A stretch of 64,000 bases of DNA from Rhodoferax sp. (GCA_020048895.1 JAIFLV010000010.1:62001-126000), one strand, 5' to 3'; counted from the first letter of the stretch, positions 49,891-60,687 are shown. Program-made: numbers and translations. Notes: generated from the sequence alone by a model not told the origin.

Positions 49891-51855
49891 ATGGGACGAA
49901 TCATCGGTATTGACCTTGGAACCACCAACAGCTGCGTGGCCATCATGGAGGGAAACACGCCCAAAGTGATTGAAAACGCCGAGGGTGCACGCACTACTCC
50001 ATCGATCATTGCCTATCAGGAAGATGGCGAAGTGCTGGTCGGCGCCTCGGCCAAGCGTCAGTCGGTCACCAACCCCAAGAACACTCTATACGCGGTCAAA
50101 CGCCTTATCGGTCGCAAGTTCACAGAGAAAGAAGTCCAGAAGGACATCGACCTCATGCCCTACAAGATCGCGGCAGCCGACAACGGGGATGCCTGGGTCG
50201 AAGTGCGCGGCAACCGCATGGCACCACAACAGGTCAGCGCAGACATCCTGCGCAAGATGAAGAAGACCGCCGAGGATTACCTGGGTGAGGCTGTGACCGA
50301 TGCGGTGATTACCGTGCCTGCCTATTTCAACGATGCACAGCGCCAGGCCACCAAGGATGCCGGTCGTATCGCGGGGCTGGAAGTCAAACGCATCATCAAT
50401 GAGCCCACCGCCGCGGCTTTGGCGTTCGGCATGGACAAGAACGAAAAGGGCGATCGCAAGATTGCCGTCTACGACCTTGGTGGCGGCACTTTTGACGTGT
50501 CGATCATCGAGATTGCCGACGTCGACGGTGAAAAGCAGTTTGAAGTACTGTCCACCAACGGCGACACCTTCCTGGGCGGAGAAGATTTTGACCAACGCAT
50601 CATCGACTTCATCATTGCCGAGTTCAAGAAGGAGCAAGGGGTTGATCTCGGCAAAGATGTGCTGGCCCTGCAACGCCTGAAGGAAGCTGCTGAGAAAGCC
50701 AAGATCGAACTCTCCAGCAGCGCCCAGACCGACATCAACCTGCCCTATGTGACCGCTGATGCGTCCGGCCCCAAACACCTAAATATCAAACTCACGCGCG
50801 CCAAGCTCGAAAGCCTGGTGGAAGAACTGATTGAGCGCACGATTGCCCCTTGCCGCACCGCCATCAAGGATGCGGGTGTGAACGTGGCCGATATCCACGA
50901 CGTGATTCTGGTCGGCGGCATGACCCGCATGCCCAAGGTGCAGGAAAAAGTCAAGGAACTGTTCGGCAAGGAACCTCGCAAGGACGTGAACCCGGACGAG
51001 GCCGTTGCAGTGGGTGCCGCCATTCAGGGTCAGGTGCTTGCGGGTGACCGCAAAGACGTGCTGCTGTTGGATGTGACGCCGTTGTCGCTGGGTATCGAAA
51101 CTCTGGGTGGTGTTATGACCAAGATGATCACCAAGAATACGACCATCCCGACCAAGTTTGCGCAGACCTTCTCTACCGCTGACGATAACCAGCCCGCAGT
51201 GACCATTAAGGTGTTCCAGGGCGAGCGGGAAATTGCTGCGGCCAACAAGATGCTGGGAGAGTTCAACCTCGAAGGTATCCCTCCGGCGGCACGCGGAACA
51301 CCCCAGATCGAAGTGTCCTTTGACATTGACGCCAATGGCATTTTGCACGTAGGTGCCAAGGACAAGGGTACCGGCAAGGAAAACAAGATCACCATCAAGG
51401 CCAATTCTGGTTTGACGGAAGCTGAAATCCAGCAAATGGTCAAGGATGCTGAACTCAACGCAGCGGACGACAAGAAGAAGTTGGAACTGGTGCAAGCCAA
51501 GAACCAGGCCGATGCCAATGTGCACAGTGTCAAGAAGAGCCTGACCGAGTACGGTGACAAGCTTGACGCCGGTGAAAAGGAGAAAATCGAAGCCGCGATC
51601 AAGGATCTCGAAGCCGCCATCAAGGGTGACGATAAGACAGCCATCGAGGAAAAGAGCACCGCACTCATGACCGCCAGCCAAAAACTGGGCGAAAAAATGT
51701 ACGCAGAAGAGCAGGCCAAACAAGCTGCACAGACGGCTGGCACACAGGCTTCCGGAGATGGCGCCGCCTCCGGTCACAGTGCCGACGCGCAGGCCTCTCA
51801 GGCAAAAGACGACAATGTGGTTGATGCTGAAGTCAAGGAAGTCAAAAAAGGCTAA
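49891..51855 (+). CDS. dnaK: Molecular chaperone DnaK (Hsp70)
   Basis: DnaK is the main Hsp70, an ATP-dependent chaperone. The 654-residue protein starts with the ATPase domain ([52 protein letters not shown]). The interdomain linker [18 protein letters not shown] precedes the peptide-binding domain, and the acidic lid ends in [11 protein letters not shown], close to the EEVD-like bacterial end. The length is typical. The 125-bp gap to grpE contains candidate heat-shock elements. AGGAG lies eight bases before the ATG. Confidence 0.98.
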   Translation: MGRIIGIDLGTTNSCVAIMEGNTPKVIENAEGARTTPSIIAYQEDGEVLVGASAKRQSVTNPKNTLYAVKRLIGRKFTEKEVQKDIDLMPYKIAAADNGDAWVEVRGNRMAPQQVSADILRKMKKTAEDYLGEAVTDAVITVPAYFNDAQRQATKDAGRIAGLEVKRIINEPTAAALAFGMDKNEKGDRKIAVYDLGGGTFDVSIIEIADVDGEKQFEVLSTNGDTFLGGEDFDQRIIDFIIAEFKKEQGVDLGKDVLALQRLKEAAEKAKIELSSSAQTDINLPYVTADASGPKHLNIKLTRAKLESLVEELIERTIAPCRTAIKDAGVNVADIHDVILVGGMTRMPKVQEKVKELFGKEPRKDVNPDEAVAVGAAIQGQVLAGDRKDVLLLDVTPLSLGIETLGGVMTKMITKNTTIPTKFAQTFSTADDNQPAVTIKVFQGEREIAAANKMLGEFNLEGIPPAARGTPQIEVSFDIDANGILHVGAKDKGTGKENKITIKANSGLTEAEIQQMVKDAELNAADDKKKLELVQAKNQADANVHSVKKSLTEYGDKLDAGEKEKIEAAIKDLEAAIKGDDKTAIEEKSTALMTASQKLGEKMYAEEQAKQAAQTAGTQASGDGAASGHSADAQASQAKDDNVVDAEVKEVKKG

Positions 51856-51883
51856 ACCAGAGCAGTGAACGCTAAAGCAGCGT

Positions 51884-51921
51884 GCCGCGTTGAACACTGT
51901 CAAGTGCGCAACGCGGCTTTT
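51884..51921 (+). terminator. Attenuator-like terminator between dnaK and dnaJ
   Basis: GCCGCGTTG and CAACGCGGC form a perfect nine-base stem, with an inner CACT/AGTG pairing in the loop. Four T follow (51918-51921). The short T-run suggests partial termination, which would lower DnaJ relative to DnaK. Confidence 0.7.
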
Positions 51922-51947
51922 GTGTTCTAACCAGTCGCAGAAAAATC

Positions 51948-53087
51948 ATGGCCAAACGAGACTATTACGAAACCCTGGGCGTTACCCGCAACGCCTCAGA
52001 GGAAGAGATTAAAAAGGCCTATCGCAAGCTTGCGATGAAGCACCATCCCGACCGCAACCAGGGAGACTCTTCCAAGGTCGCGGAAGAGAAGTTCAAGGAA
52101 GCCAAAGAGGCTTACGAAATGTTGTCGGATGCGCAAAAGCGCGCCGCTTACGACCAGTATGGCCATGCCGGGGTCGACCCCAATCGCGGCGGTGGCGGTG
52201 CGGGCGCTGAAGGATACGGAGGTTTTGCCGAAGCTTTTGGCGACATATTCGGCGACATGTTTGGCCAACAGCGCGGACGCGCGGGCGGTGGTGGGCGCCA
52301 GGTATTTCGGGGTAGTGATCTCAGCTACGCCATGGAAATCACCCTCGAAGAAGCGGCCAAGGGCAAAGACGCCCAAATTCGCATACCAAGCTGGGATAAC
52401 TGTGAAAACTGCAAGGGCACCGGTGCCAAACCGGGCACCCAGGTCAAGACCTGCGGTACCTGCAATGGATCAGGTGCAGTGCAAATGCGACAGGGGTTCT
52501 TCAGTGTGCAGCAGACCTGCCCCACCTGTAGAGGCGCAGGCAAGGTGATCCCTGAGCCCTGTGGTGCGTGCAGCGGCCAGGGCAAGATCAAGCGTCAAAA
52601 GACACTGGAAGTCAAAATTCCCGCCGGCATCGACGGCGGTATGCGCATCCGCAGCGCTGGCAATGGTGAGCCCGGTACCAATGGTGGGCCACCGGGCGAT
52701 CTGTACATTGAAATCCGCATCAAGAAGAACGACATCTTTGAACGTGATGGCGACGACTTGCACTGTTCAGTACCGATCAGCATGGTGACGGCTGCATTGG
52801 GCGGCGAAATTGACGTACCAACCCTGGCCGGCAAAGCCGCCATCGACATTCCGGAGGGAACCCAATCGGGCAAGCAGTTCCGTTTGCGCGGCAAGGGCAT
52901 CAAGGGTGTGCGCTCCAGCTATCCTGGAGATTTATATTGCCACATCGCCGTAGAAACGCCGGTCAAACTCAGTGAACACCAGCGTCGACTGCTGCGCGAG
53001 CTGGATGAGTCGTTCAAAAAGGGCGGAAGCAAACATTCTCCGACAGGAGATAGCTGGACTGACCGTTTGAAGAACCTGTTCAGTTGA
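51948..53087 (+). CDS. dnaJ: Chaperone protein DnaJ (Hsp40)
   Basis: DnaJ stimulates DnaK ATPase and delivers substrates. The 379-residue protein has an N-terminal J domain with HPD at 33-35. A Gly-rich region ([13 protein letters not shown]) follows. The zinc-binding part has four CxxCxGxG repeats ([32 protein letters not shown]). Substrate-binding and dimerisation domains end the protein. Type I DnaJ architecture is complete. It follows dnaK after 92 bp with a terminator-like hairpin between them. Confidence 0.97.
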   Translation: MAKRDYYETLGVTRNASEEEIKKAYRKLAMKHHPDRNQGDSSKVAEEKFKEAKEAYEMLSDAQKRAAYDQYGHAGVDPNRGGGGAGAEGYGGFAEAFGDIFGDMFGQQRGRAGGGGRQVFRGSDLSYAMEITLEEAAKGKDAQIRIPSWDNCENCKGTGAKPGTQVKTCGTCNGSGAVQMRQGFFSVQQTCPTCRGAGKVIPEPCGACSGQGKIKRQKTLEVKIPAGIDGGMRIRSAGNGEPGTNGGPPGDLYIEIRIKKNDIFERDGDDLHCSVPISMVTAALGGEIDVPTLAGKAAIDIPEGTQSGKQFRLRGKGIKGVRSSYPGDLYCHIAVETPVKLSEHQRRLLRELDESFKKGGSKHSPTGDSWTDRLKNLFS

Positions 53088-53125
53088 TGCAGGTTAATAG
53101 TCGCTGAACTTCGCACACACAAGCA

Positions 53126-53160
53126 AGCCGCTGGTCTATAAAGACTATGCGGCTTTTTTT
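53126..53160 (+). terminator. Intrinsic terminator after dnaJ
   Basis: AGCCGC and GCGGCT pair, with an inner GTCT/AGAC pair, and a run of T at 53154-53160 follows. It closes the heat-shock transcription unit. Confidence 0.88.
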
Positions 53161-53198
53161 GTCCTTCAGTCAGTAAGCTGCCTTGCATGTGAGGGTGA

Positions 53199-54566
53199 AT
53201 GATGGGTGTCAACATCACTTTTCTTGGCGGTGCCGATACGGTCACTGGTTCCAAATACCTGGTCCGCCACAAAGACCAGTCCCTCTTGGTCGATTGCGGT
53301 CTGTTTCAGGGCTTCAAACAACTGCGCTTGCGCAATTGGAATCCGCTGCCGGTCGCGCCGAATGCCATCGATGCTGTGGTGCTGACCCACGCCCACCTCG
53401 ACCACAGCGGGTACCTCCCGGTGCTATTCAAGGAAGGCTTCGCCGGACAGGTGCACGCCACGCCGGGAACGCAGGCGCTGTGCAAAATACTGCTGCCCGA
53501 CAGCGGCCATATCCAGGAAGAAGATGCCGCGTTTGCCAACCGCCATGGCCTGTCAAAGCACGCGCCAGCCCTGCCCCTCTATACACGTCAGGATGCCCTG
53601 GACTGCCTGCCAATGATCAAGGCCACCGCCTGGGGCAAGACATTTCAACCCATTGCGGGCTGGCGTGCCACGTTCAGTGCCGCCGGGCACATTCTCGGCG
53701 CCTCCAGCGTGCTGCTCGAGGTGGCGGGTCGGCGCATTCTGTTCTCTGGTGACCTCGGGCGTCCGGACGACTCGATCATGAACCCGCCAGACGACGCACC
53801 CGCCGCCGATACCGTTCTGATTGAGTCCACCTATGGCGATCGCCACCATCCACCAGAAGACATACTCGCTGAGTTGGGCCCGGCCCTGCATCGACTCGCC
53901 GGCCGCGGCGGGGTGGCAGTGGTGCCGGTGTTTGCGGTCGGCCGCGCCCAGGCGCTGTTGCAGGCCATTGCGCAACTCAAGGCGCGTGGCGAGGTGCCGC
54001 GCTCGCTACCGGTTTTTCTGGACAGCCCCATGGCAGTGCACACCACCCACCTGTTTGAGCACAACCAGGGACAGCATCGACTCTCTCCGAGCGAAACCCA
54101 TGCACTCACGCACAGCGCCACCATGATCAGCAGCACCGATGAGTCGCGCGCCCTGGCGGCGCGCCACGGCCCCATGGTCATTTTGTCCGCCAGCGGCATG
54201 GCCACGGGCGGGCGCGTGCTGCACCACCTGGCGCACCATGCGGGCAACCACCGCAACATGATTATTCTCACCGGGTACCAGGCACCCGGCACGCGCGGCG
54301 CCACGCTGGCCAGCGGTGCACGCTCGGTGCGCATCCACGGGCGGGATGTGGAAGTGAATGCGGAAGTGGTGCAGCTCCAATCAGCCTCGGCCCATGCCGA
54401 CGCGGGGCAACTCATGCTGTGGCTGCAGACCATGCCACAGTCGCCCGACCAAGTCTATGTGGTGCACGGTAACCCAGAGGCCGCCGATGCGCTGCGTAGT
54501 CGAATCAAGAGAGAACTGGGCTGGCGCGCCATGGTTCCCGAGCATGGATCGACATGGCCAAGCTGA
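53199..54566 (+). CDS. Metallo-beta-lactamase/beta-CASP RNA-processing-type hydrolase
   Basis: The 455-residue protein resembles CPSF-73-like exonucleases of bacteria. It has the zinc motif HAHLDHSGYLP (HAHLDH at 64-69), a further ligand in SAAGHILGASSV and SGDLGRPDD. The beta-CASP part follows with VFAVGRAQALLQAI, LSASGMATGGRVLHHL and the terminal HADAGQLMLW. These support RNA cleavage, but substrates of this bacterial branch are not established. Two ATG codons (53199 and 53202) are adjacent. It is downstream of the dnaJ terminator and probably has its own promoter. Confidence 0.85.
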   Translation: MMGVNITFLGGADTVTGSKYLVRHKDQSLLVDCGLFQGFKQLRLRNWNPLPVAPNAIDAVVLTHAHLDHSGYLPVLFKEGFAGQVHATPGTQALCKILLPDSGHIQEEDAAFANRHGLSKHAPALPLYTRQDALDCLPMIKATAWGKTFQPIAGWRATFSAAGHILGASSVLLEVAGRRILFSGDLGRPDDSIMNPPDDAPAADTVLIESTYGDRHHPPEDILAELGPALHRLAGRGGVAVVPVFAVGRAQALLQAIAQLKARGEVPRSLPVFLDSPMAVHTTHLFEHNQGQHRLSPSETHALTHSATMISSTDESRALAARHGPMVILSASGMATGGRVLHHLAHHAGNHRNMIILTGYQAPGTRGATLASGARSVRIHGRDVEVNAEVVQLQSASAHADAGQLMLWLQTMPQSPDQVYVVHGNPEAADALRSRIKRELGWRAMVPEHGSTWPS

Positions 54567-54644
54567 ACGTTCGCAGCAGCAAAACGCTACTGAATCAATA
54601 GCTGCCTACGCACTATTGACGGGCGTTACAGCCCGAAAACACCA

Positions 54645-55610
54645 TTAACTGTTGAGGCCTATCCGTAGCCGGGCCTGTGCGTATTCACGCTTCAACTGGG
54701 CGACGAAATCGGCAGCGGATTGCACCCGGTCAATGCTGCCAATACCCTGACCACAACCCCAGACTTCTTTCCAGGCCTTGGCAGCTCCGGCACCGCCAAA
54801 ATTCATCTTGCTCGGATCGCTCTCAGGCAAGTTCAGTGGGTCCAATCCTGCTGCGCGAATGCTGGGGGCCAAGTAGTTCCCATGTACGCCGGTAAACAGA
54901 TTGCTGTACACAATGTCGTCGGAATTGCAATCCACGACTGCCTGCTTGTAGGCATCGGTGGCGCGAGCCTCCTCGGTCGCAATGAAGGCAGAACCGACAT
55001 AGGCAAAGTCGGCACCCATCGCCTGCGCCGCCAGCACCGCAGAACCAGTCGCGATGGATCCGCTCAAGGCCAACGGGCCGTCAAACCATTGACGAATCTC
55101 CTGGATCAATGCGAAGGGGCTTTTGACGCCTGCGTGGCCGCCTGCCCCGGCCGCCACAGCTATCAGACCATCGGCGCCCTTCTCGATCGCCTTGTGGGCG
55201 TGCTTGTTGTTGATGACATCGTGCAGAACAACCCCGCCATACGAGTGCGCTGCCGCGTTGATTTCTTCCCGAGCGCCCAGCGAGGTAATGACGATGGGCA
55301 CCTTGTACCTGACGCAGAGCGCCATGTCGTGCTCCAAGCGGTCGTTGCTCTTGTGCACGATCTGGTTGATGGCAAACGGTGCAGCCGGCGAGTCCGGATG
55401 TGCCTGGTTGTACGAGGCCAGTGCCCCGGTAATCTCGATCAGCCATTCTTCCAGTTGCTCAGCCGGTCGGGCATTGAGCGCAGGCATGGACCCCACCACA
55501 CCCGCAATGCACTGAGCGATCACCAGCTTGGGGTTGCTGATGATGAAGAGCGGCGAACCGATCACCGGAAACGGCAAACGGTCTAGCGGTGGTGGTAGTT
55601 TCGACATCAT
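54645..55610 (-). CDS. NAD(P)H-dependent flavin oxidoreductase, nitronate monooxygenase family
   Basis: The 321-residue protein is an FMN-binding TIM barrel of the nitronate monooxygenase/2-nitropropane dioxygenase family. Characteristic stretches are PVIGSPLFIISNPKLVIAQC, GADGLIAVAAGAGGHAGVKSP and LSGSIATGSAVLAAQAMGADFAYVGSAFIAT. The His in GAGGHAG is the usual catalytic residue. Its start overlaps the acyl-CoA dehydrogenase stop by one base, so the two are translationally coupled. The substrate is uncertain: alkyl nitronates or enoyl-type substrates are both known in the family. Confidence 0.85.
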   Translation of the reverse strand: MMSKLPPPLDRLPFPVIGSPLFIISNPKLVIAQCIAGVVGSMPALNARPAEQLEEWLIEITGALASYNQAHPDSPAAPFAINQIVHKSNDRLEHDMALCVRYKVPIVITSLGAREEINAAAHSYGGVVLHDVINNKHAHKAIEKGADGLIAVAAGAGGHAGVKSPFALIQEIRQWFDGPLALSGSIATGSAVLAAQAMGADFAYVGSAFIATEEARATDAYKQAVVDCNSDDIVYSNLFTGVHGNYLAPSIRAAGLDPLNLPESDPSKMNFGGAGAAKAWKEVWGCGQGIGSIDRVQSAADFVAQLKREYAQARLRIGLNS

Positions 55611-57400
55611 CAGAACGCGTCAAGCGCCAGCGCAGTCACGCAATCGGCACCGTCGACAATGCTGTCGCGCAAGCCGGGGGCCTTGGTCAGCAGGTGGTCG
55701 CCGTAAAAACGCGCGGTGGTGACCTTGGCACGCATGAATTCGACTTCATTGCCCGCCGCAATCTGCTCCTGCGCCACCAGCAGTGCACGTGCCATTTGCC
55801 AGCCCGCCATCAGGTTGCCGGCCAACATCAAATACGGAACGCTGCCGGAGTACACGGCATTGGGGCTGGCCTTGGAATTGCCCGCGACAAAATTCACCAC
55901 ATCCAGGAACGCCTCGCGTGCCGCCTTGAGTCGTTTGGCCATCGCCAGGGCATCAGGGGTTGCGCTCTTGATCAGGGCAGCTTCGGTCGTCTCTATTTGC
56001 GCGGCCAACGCCTTGCCGGTCTGCCCGCCGTCGCGCGAGGTCTTGCGACCCACCAGATCGTTGGCCTGAATCGCCGTGGTGCCCTCGTAGATGGTGAGAA
56101 TCTTGGCATCGCGGTAATACTGTGCGACGCCGGTTTCCTCAATGTAACCCATGCCACCATGCACTTGCACGGCAAGCGATGTCACCTCCAGACTCATCTC
56201 GGTGCTGTAGCCCTTGACCAGCGGCACCATGAACTCGTAGAAGGTCTGGTTGTCCTTGCGTACCTGCGCGTCCGGGTGGTTGTGGGCGGCGTCATAGGCC
56301 GAAGCGGCCACGCTGGCCATGGCGCGGCAACCTTCCACGTAAGCGCGCATGGTCATCAACATACGACGCACATCGGGGTGGTGAATGATGGGCGCACCGG
56401 CGGCAATGGCACCATCGACCGGGCGGCTCTGGACCCGCTCTTTGGAAAAACGCACGGCCGTTTGATACGCCCGTTCAGCAATCGCAATGCCCTGCACCCC
56501 CACGCCGTAGCGGGCAGCGTTCATCATGATGAACATGTATTCCAGACCGCGGTTTTCCTGACCCACCAGGTACCCCACAGCACCACCATGGTCGCCAAAC
56601 TGCAACACCGCCGTGGGGCTGGCCTTGATGCCCATCTTGTGCTCGATGCTGACGCAATGCACATCGTTGCGTGCGCCTAGCGAGCCATCGCCATTGACCA
56701 TGAACTTTGGCACGACGAAGAGGCTGATGCCTTTCACTCCTTCGGGCGCTCCCTGCACCCGGGCCAGCACCAGATGCACGATGTTCTCGGCCATGTTGTG
56801 CTCACCCCAGGTGATGAATATCTTGGTACCGAAGATGTTGAAAGATCCGTCGGGAAGCGGCTCAGCCCGAGTACGCACTGCGGCCAAATCGCTGCCGGCC
56901 TGCGGTTCGGTCAGGTTCATGGTGCCGGTCCATTGCCCACTCACCAGTTTTTCCAGATAGATAGCCTTCAACTCATCGGAACCTGCTGTCAGCAGCGCTT
57001 CAATCGCTCCATCGCTGAGCAGCGGACACAGGGCAAAACTCATGTTGGCACTGTTGGCCATTTCGCCACACACCGCACCAATGGTCTTGGGAAGACCCTG
57101 ACCGCCGAATTCCTGCGGATGCTGCAACCCCTGCCAGCCGCCATCGGCAAATTGCTTGAACGCTTCCTTGAATCCCGGTGTGGCCGTGACGACCCCATCC
57201 TTCCAACTCGTCGGGTTTTTGTCACCCTCCCAGTTCAATGGTGCGAGCACACCTTCGTTGAACTTCGCGCACTCTTCGAGCACCGCCTGTGCAGTATCGA
57301 GCCCGGCGTCTTCAAATCCGGGGATCTGGGCGATCTGCGCAATGTTGGCCAGATGCTCGATGTTGAACAACATATCTTTCACGGGGGCAACGTAGCTCAT
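55610..57400 (-). CDS. Acyl-CoA dehydrogenase with extra C-terminal domain (DmdC-like)
   Basis: The 596-residue flavoprotein oxidises an acyl-CoA to an enoyl-CoA and passes electrons to ETF. It has an N-terminal helical extension, MNLTEPQAGSDLAAVRT at the FAD/substrate site, AVQVHGGMGYIEETGVAQYYRDAK-type residues and the catalytic Glu in TIYEGTTAIQ. The additional C-terminal acyl-CoA dehydrogenase domain makes it longer than the usual 380-400 and close to 3-methylmercaptopropionyl-CoA dehydrogenase (DmdC). Fatty acyl-CoA is an equally likely substrate. GGAGA lies about six bases before the ATG at 57400. It follows the etf terminator, so it probably has its own promoter. Confidence 0.88.
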   Translation of the reverse strand: MSYVAPVKDMLFNIEHLANIAQIAQIPGFEDAGLDTAQAVLEECAKFNEGVLAPLNWEGDKNPTSWKDGVVTATPGFKEAFKQFADGGWQGLQHPQEFGGQGLPKTIGAVCGEMANSANMSFALCPLLSDGAIEALLTAGSDELKAIYLEKLVSGQWTGTMNLTEPQAGSDLAAVRTRAEPLPDGSFNIFGTKIFITWGEHNMAENIVHLVLARVQGAPEGVKGISLFVVPKFMVNGDGSLGARNDVHCVSIEHKMGIKASPTAVLQFGDHGGAVGYLVGQENRGLEYMFIMMNAARYGVGVQGIAIAERAYQTAVRFSKERVQSRPVDGAIAAGAPIIHHPDVRRMLMTMRAYVEGCRAMASVAASAYDAAHNHPDAQVRKDNQTFYEFMVPLVKGYSTEMSLEVTSLAVQVHGGMGYIEETGVAQYYRDAKILTIYEGTTAIQANDLVGRKTSRDGGQTGKALAAQIETTEAALIKSATPDALAMAKRLKAAREAFLDVVNFVAGNSKASPNAVYSGSVPYLMLAGNLMAGWQMARALLVAQEQIAAGNEVEFMRAKVTTARFYGDHLLTKAPGLRDSIVDGADCVTALALDAF

Positions 57401-57447
57401 AGATATCTCCAATAAAACAAATCAAATGCGATGACGTTCAGGGGCCG

Positions 57448-57479
57448 AAAAAAAAGGGCATCGCGAACGATGCCCTTTT
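57448..57479 (-). terminator. Intrinsic terminator after etfA
   Basis: GGGCATCG and CGATGCCC pair around a four-base loop. On the minus strand the stem is followed by a run of eight T (the A-run at 57448-57455). Both sides carry A/T runs, but the longer one serves the minus strand. It separates etfBA from the acyl-CoA dehydrogenase gene. Confidence 0.9.
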
Positions 57480-57490
57480 GCAGCTGGAAA

Positions 57491-58423
57491 CTAAAGAGCG
57501 GCCAAAAGTTCTGGCACGGCCACAAACAGGTCTGCCTCCAGACCGTAATCGGCAACGCTGAAAATGGGTGCTTCGGCATCCTTGTTGATCGCCACAATCA
57601 CCTTGCTGTCCTTCATGCCCGCCAGATGCTGGATGGCACCGCTAATGCCACAGGCAATGTATAGCTGCGGTGCCACGATCTTGCCGGTCTGACCGACCTG
57701 CCAGTCGTTGGGGGCGTACCCAGCGTCCACCGCGGCGCGGCTGGCACCCAATGCGGCACCGAGCTTGTCTGCAAGAGGTGTCATGAATTCGGTGAACTTC
57801 TCGGCAGAACCCAATGCGCGACCACCCGCCACAATGATCTTGGCAGCCGTCAGTTCCGGCCGGTCGTTCTTGGCAATCTCGGACCCCAGGTAGGTTGCCA
57901 GCCCACTGGGAGCGACCGCTGCAACCACTTCGACAACGGCACTGCCACCAGTGGCTGCGGCGGGATCAAAACCGGTGGTACGCACCGTCATCACTTTGGT
58001 GGCGTCTTGGCTCTGCACCGTGGCCATGGCGTTGCCGGCATAGATCGGGCGCTCAAAGGTGTCGGCGCTTTCCACCTTCGTCACATCGGAAATCTGACCG
58101 ACGTCGAGTTTGGCCGCCACGCGCGGCGCAACGTTTTTGCCACCCGCGGTGGCCGGAAACACGATGTGGCTGTAACTCGCTGCAAGCGCAACAACCTGTG
58201 CCGTCATGTTCTCGGCCAGGCCATGGGCCAAGCCTTCACTATCGGCATGCAGCACTTTCGTGACGCCCGCGATTTGGGCGGCGGCAGCAGCAGCGGCACT
58301 GGCGCCAGACCCGGCGACCAGCACATGCACATCGCCGCCACATTTCGCTGCGGCAGTCACAGTATTCAAGGTTGCGCCTTTGATGGACGCGTTGTCGTGT
58401 TCAGCAATTACAAGTGCGGTCAT
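57491..58423 (-). CDS. etfA: Electron transfer flavoprotein subunit alpha
   Basis: EtfA binds FAD and, with EtfB, carries electrons from acyl-CoA dehydrogenases to ETF:quinone oxidoreductase. The 310-residue protein has the N-terminal ETF domain ([21 protein letters not shown]). The C-terminal FAD domain has [14 protein letters not shown]-like residues, [39 protein letters not shown] and [16 protein letters not shown]. Length is normal. It lies 125 bp after etfB, an unusually large gap for this pair, and the gap holds a repeat. Confidence 0.95.
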   Translation of the reverse strand: MTALVIAEHDNASIKGATLNTVTAAAKCGGDVHVLVAGSGASAAAAAAAQIAGVTKVLHADSEGLAHGLAENMTAQVVALAASYSHIVFPATAGGKNVAPRVAAKLDVGQISDVTKVESADTFERPIYAGNAMATVQSQDATKVMTVRTTGFDPAAATGGSAVVEVVAAVAPSGLATYLGSEIAKNDRPELTAAKIIVAGGRALGSAEKFTEFMTPLADKLGAALGASRAAVDAGYAPNDWQVGQTGKIVAPQLYIACGISGAIQHLAGMKDSKVIVAINKDAEAPIFSVADYGLEADLFVAVPELLAAL

Positions 58424-58477
58424 TTGAGATTCCTTTCGTGTTCATGGGTGGTGCGGCTTTCCTTCCAGATAACCCGT

Positions 58478-58528
58478 GGAGCCGGCTTTGCCGGACCACT
58501 GGGTTCGTCCCCTTGAGGGGAAGGCGGC
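58478..58528 (+). repeat. 51-bp dispersed repeat, copy 1, between etfB and etfA
   Basis: This segment matches the reverse complement of 62711-62761 in about 45 of 51 positions. It includes the internal inverted repeats CCGGCTTTGCCGG and CCCCTTGAGGGG. Both copies lie between genes of the same operon. Such GC-rich repeats are common in Comamonadaceae genomes from my general knowledge; the function is unknown. Confidence 0.75.
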
Positions 58529-58548
58529 CGCAGGTCGACTCAGGGGTG

Positions 58549-59298
58549 TTAGATAACCTTTGCTTCGGTCTTGAGTTTTGCAACGAGGCTGGCGACATCC
58601 GGCACCTTGATGCCGGCACTGCGCTTGGGTGGCTCCACCACCTTGAGGGTCTTGATCCGAGGTGCCACATTCACGCCCAATGCCTCCGGGGTGAAGGTGT
58701 CGAGCTGCTTCTTCTTGGCTTTCATGATGTTGGGCAAGGTCACATAGCGTGGCTCGTTCAACCGCAAATCAGTGGTAATCACGGCCGGTAGCGTCAACGA
58801 CACGGTTTCTGAACCGCCATCGATTTCCCGGGTAATGGTGGCCTTGCCATCCGCAATCTCGACCTTGCTGGCAAAGGTGCCCTGTGCCAGATCCGCCAGT
58901 GCTGCGAGCATTTGTCCAGTCTGGTTGCAGTCGTCATCAATCGCCTGCTTGCCCAAAATCACGAGGCCAGGCTGCTCTTTGTCCACCAGCGCCTTGAGCA
59001 ATTTGGCCACCGCCAGGGGCTGCAGTTCCTCGGCTGTCTCCACCAGAATTGCGCGATCGGCACCAATCGCCATGGCGGTACGCAGGGTTTCCTGGCACTG
59101 GGTAACACCACACGATACAGCGATCACTTCGGTGGCAACGCCCTTCTCTTTCAGGCGCACCGCTTCTTCAATCGCAATCTCGTCAAACGGGTTCATGCTC
59201 ATCTTGACGTTGGCAGTGTCCACACCGCTGCCGTCCGACTTCACCCGAACCTTCACGTTGTAATCGACTACACGCTTTACCGCTACCAGGACTTTCAT
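58549..59298 (-). CDS. etfB: Electron transfer flavoprotein subunit beta
   Basis: EtfB is the AMP-binding partner of EtfA. The 249-residue protein begins [19 protein letters not shown] and contains [37 protein letters not shown] and the C-terminal [13 protein letters not shown] recognition loop. GGAG is eight bases before the ATG at 59298, which favours it over an upstream GTG. It is the first gene of the etfBA operon. The surroundings (acyl-CoA dehydrogenase, acyl-CoA ligase) support a role in fatty-acid oxidation. Confidence 0.95.
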   Translation of the reverse strand: MKVLVAVKRVVDYNVKVRVKSDGSGVDTANVKMSMNPFDEIAIEEAVRLKEKGVATEVIAVSCGVTQCQETLRTAMAIGADRAILVETAEELQPLAVAKLLKALVDKEQPGLVILGKQAIDDDCNQTGQMLAALADLAQGTFASKVEIADGKATITREIDGGSETVSLTLPAVITTDLRLNEPRYVTLPNIMKAKKKQLDTFTPEALGVNVAPRIKTLKVVEPPKRSAGIKVPDVASLVAKLKTEAKVI

Positions 59299-59408
59299 GG
59301 CTGCCACTCCAGATGGTTAGAAATTGGACAAATTAAAATAGAACGATCGTGCTTTTTAGTATACCGCCAAAGCTGGCAACAAAGAATAGGCAGGGCCACC
59401 CAGAACGC

Positions 59409-60680
59409 CTAACTGCTATGCACCACCCTTTGCGGAAAGGGAATCTCGATGGCGTTGGCGCGTAACGCCGCCAAAATGGCGCAATTCACGTCGGAGCGCA
59501 CATTGAGTTGACCATTTTCAATATCCCGAATCCAGTAGCCCACGGTAAATTCCAGACCGTCCGCGCCGAAGGCGGATAGAAACGCAGCGGGCGCGGGATC
59601 GCGCACCACACGTGGCTGGTCTAGTGCGGCCTGTCTTAGCAGTTGCTGCACCTGCTCGACATTGCTTTGGTAGCCCACGCTGACTACCGTGGTCTGGTGC
59701 ACCAGTGAATCCTCAAGGGACAGGTTTTCCACACGACTGGTGATCAGCATCTCATTGGGCAAAATGGACTCACGTCCGGTTTGCGACCGCACCACCGTGT
59801 AGCGGGCGTTGATGTTGGTGATACGACCTTCAAAATTGTCGACGCGTACGTTGTCGCCGATACGCATGCTGCGTTCGGCCAAAATGACAAATCCGCTCAC
59901 GTAGTTGGCCGCAAGCTTTTGCAGGCCCAGGCCAATACCGACACCCACAGCACCGCCGAGTACCGAGAGGGCTGTCAGGTCGATGCCGACTGCGGACAAG
60001 GCAACAATGACACCCACAAACATCAGGAGCGCACGGGTTGCGTTGCTGACCGCTTTTCGCAGCGACAACTCACCACCAGTAGCAGAACGTAACAACCGCG
60101 CCTCTAGCGCAGAAGACACCCACAACGTGGCAATCAGCACGGCACCGGCAGTCAGCACACCCTCAATCATGGTGCGAATCGACAGTGACGAAGCACCAAT
60201 CTTCCAGGTGATCTGGTCCAACTCATTGAGCACTACCGGCAACAGTCCGCTCACCCACATCACCACCGCCAACCAGGCAAACCACGAAATTGTCTGCTCG
60301 AGCAGGCGCGCCCAGGGTGCATTGGTAAACGTGACCTGCAAGACCTTGACGCCCAGCCGAATTGCAAACAGTGAAATCAAAACCGGAATGGCCACCTTCA
60401 GAATGGCCACCGACACGACATTGGCAAGGCCGGCGCGCGCCAATGCCACCAAGCCCAGTAACAACAGTGGAAACAGCACACCATCCACGTCGCGCCGCCC
60501 AAACAGGATGGAGCGCTCATCACGTGCCCCGAGACTCTTGCGGATGCCCGCCACCACCGCCCAGGACAAGGCTGCGCATGCCCCCAGAACTGCCAGTTCG
60601 ATCAGGACCGACGGTTGCGTGAAGGCTGCCAGCCAGCCCTCAAAATCATCGATGGGCTGCGGGGTACTGGTCTTGCTCAC
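59409..60680 (-). CDS. MscS-family mechanosensitive ion channel
   Basis: The predicted 423-residue membrane protein has several hydrophobic segments in its N-terminal half, then the MscS core. The pore helix region is ALSVLGGAVGVGIGLGLQKLAANYVSG-like, followed by the beta domain with NFEGRITNINARYTVVRSQ and GRESILPNEMLI. Additional N-terminal helices place it in the larger YbdG/MscM-like group. I favour a GTG start at 60680, eight bases after the stop of the preceding gene; the open frame extends upstream into that gene. Function is osmotic protection by family inference. Confidence 0.85.
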   Translation of the reverse strand: MSKTSTPQPIDDFEGWLAAFTQPSVLIELAVLGACAALSWAVVAGIRKSLGARDERSILFGRRDVDGVLFPLLLLGLVALARAGLANVVSVAILKVAIPVLISLFAIRLGVKVLQVTFTNAPWARLLEQTISWFAWLAVVMWVSGLLPVVLNELDQITWKIGASSLSIRTMIEGVLTAGAVLIATLWVSSALEARLLRSATGGELSLRKAVSNATRALLMFVGVIVALSAVGIDLTALSVLGGAVGVGIGLGLQKLAANYVSGFVILAERSMRIGDNVRVDNFEGRITNINARYTVVRSQTGRESILPNEMLITSRVENLSLEDSLVHQTTVVSVGYQSNVEQVQQLLRQAALDQPRVVRDPAPAAFLSAFGADGLEFTVGYWIRDIENGQLNVRSDVNCAILAALRANAIEIPFPQRVVHSS

Positions 60681-60687
60681 CGGACAG

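Noticed and set aside
54567-54644. GGGC/GCCC hairpin as a terminator between the beta-CASP gene and the nitronate monooxygenase gene
   Set aside because: No T-run follows on either strand.
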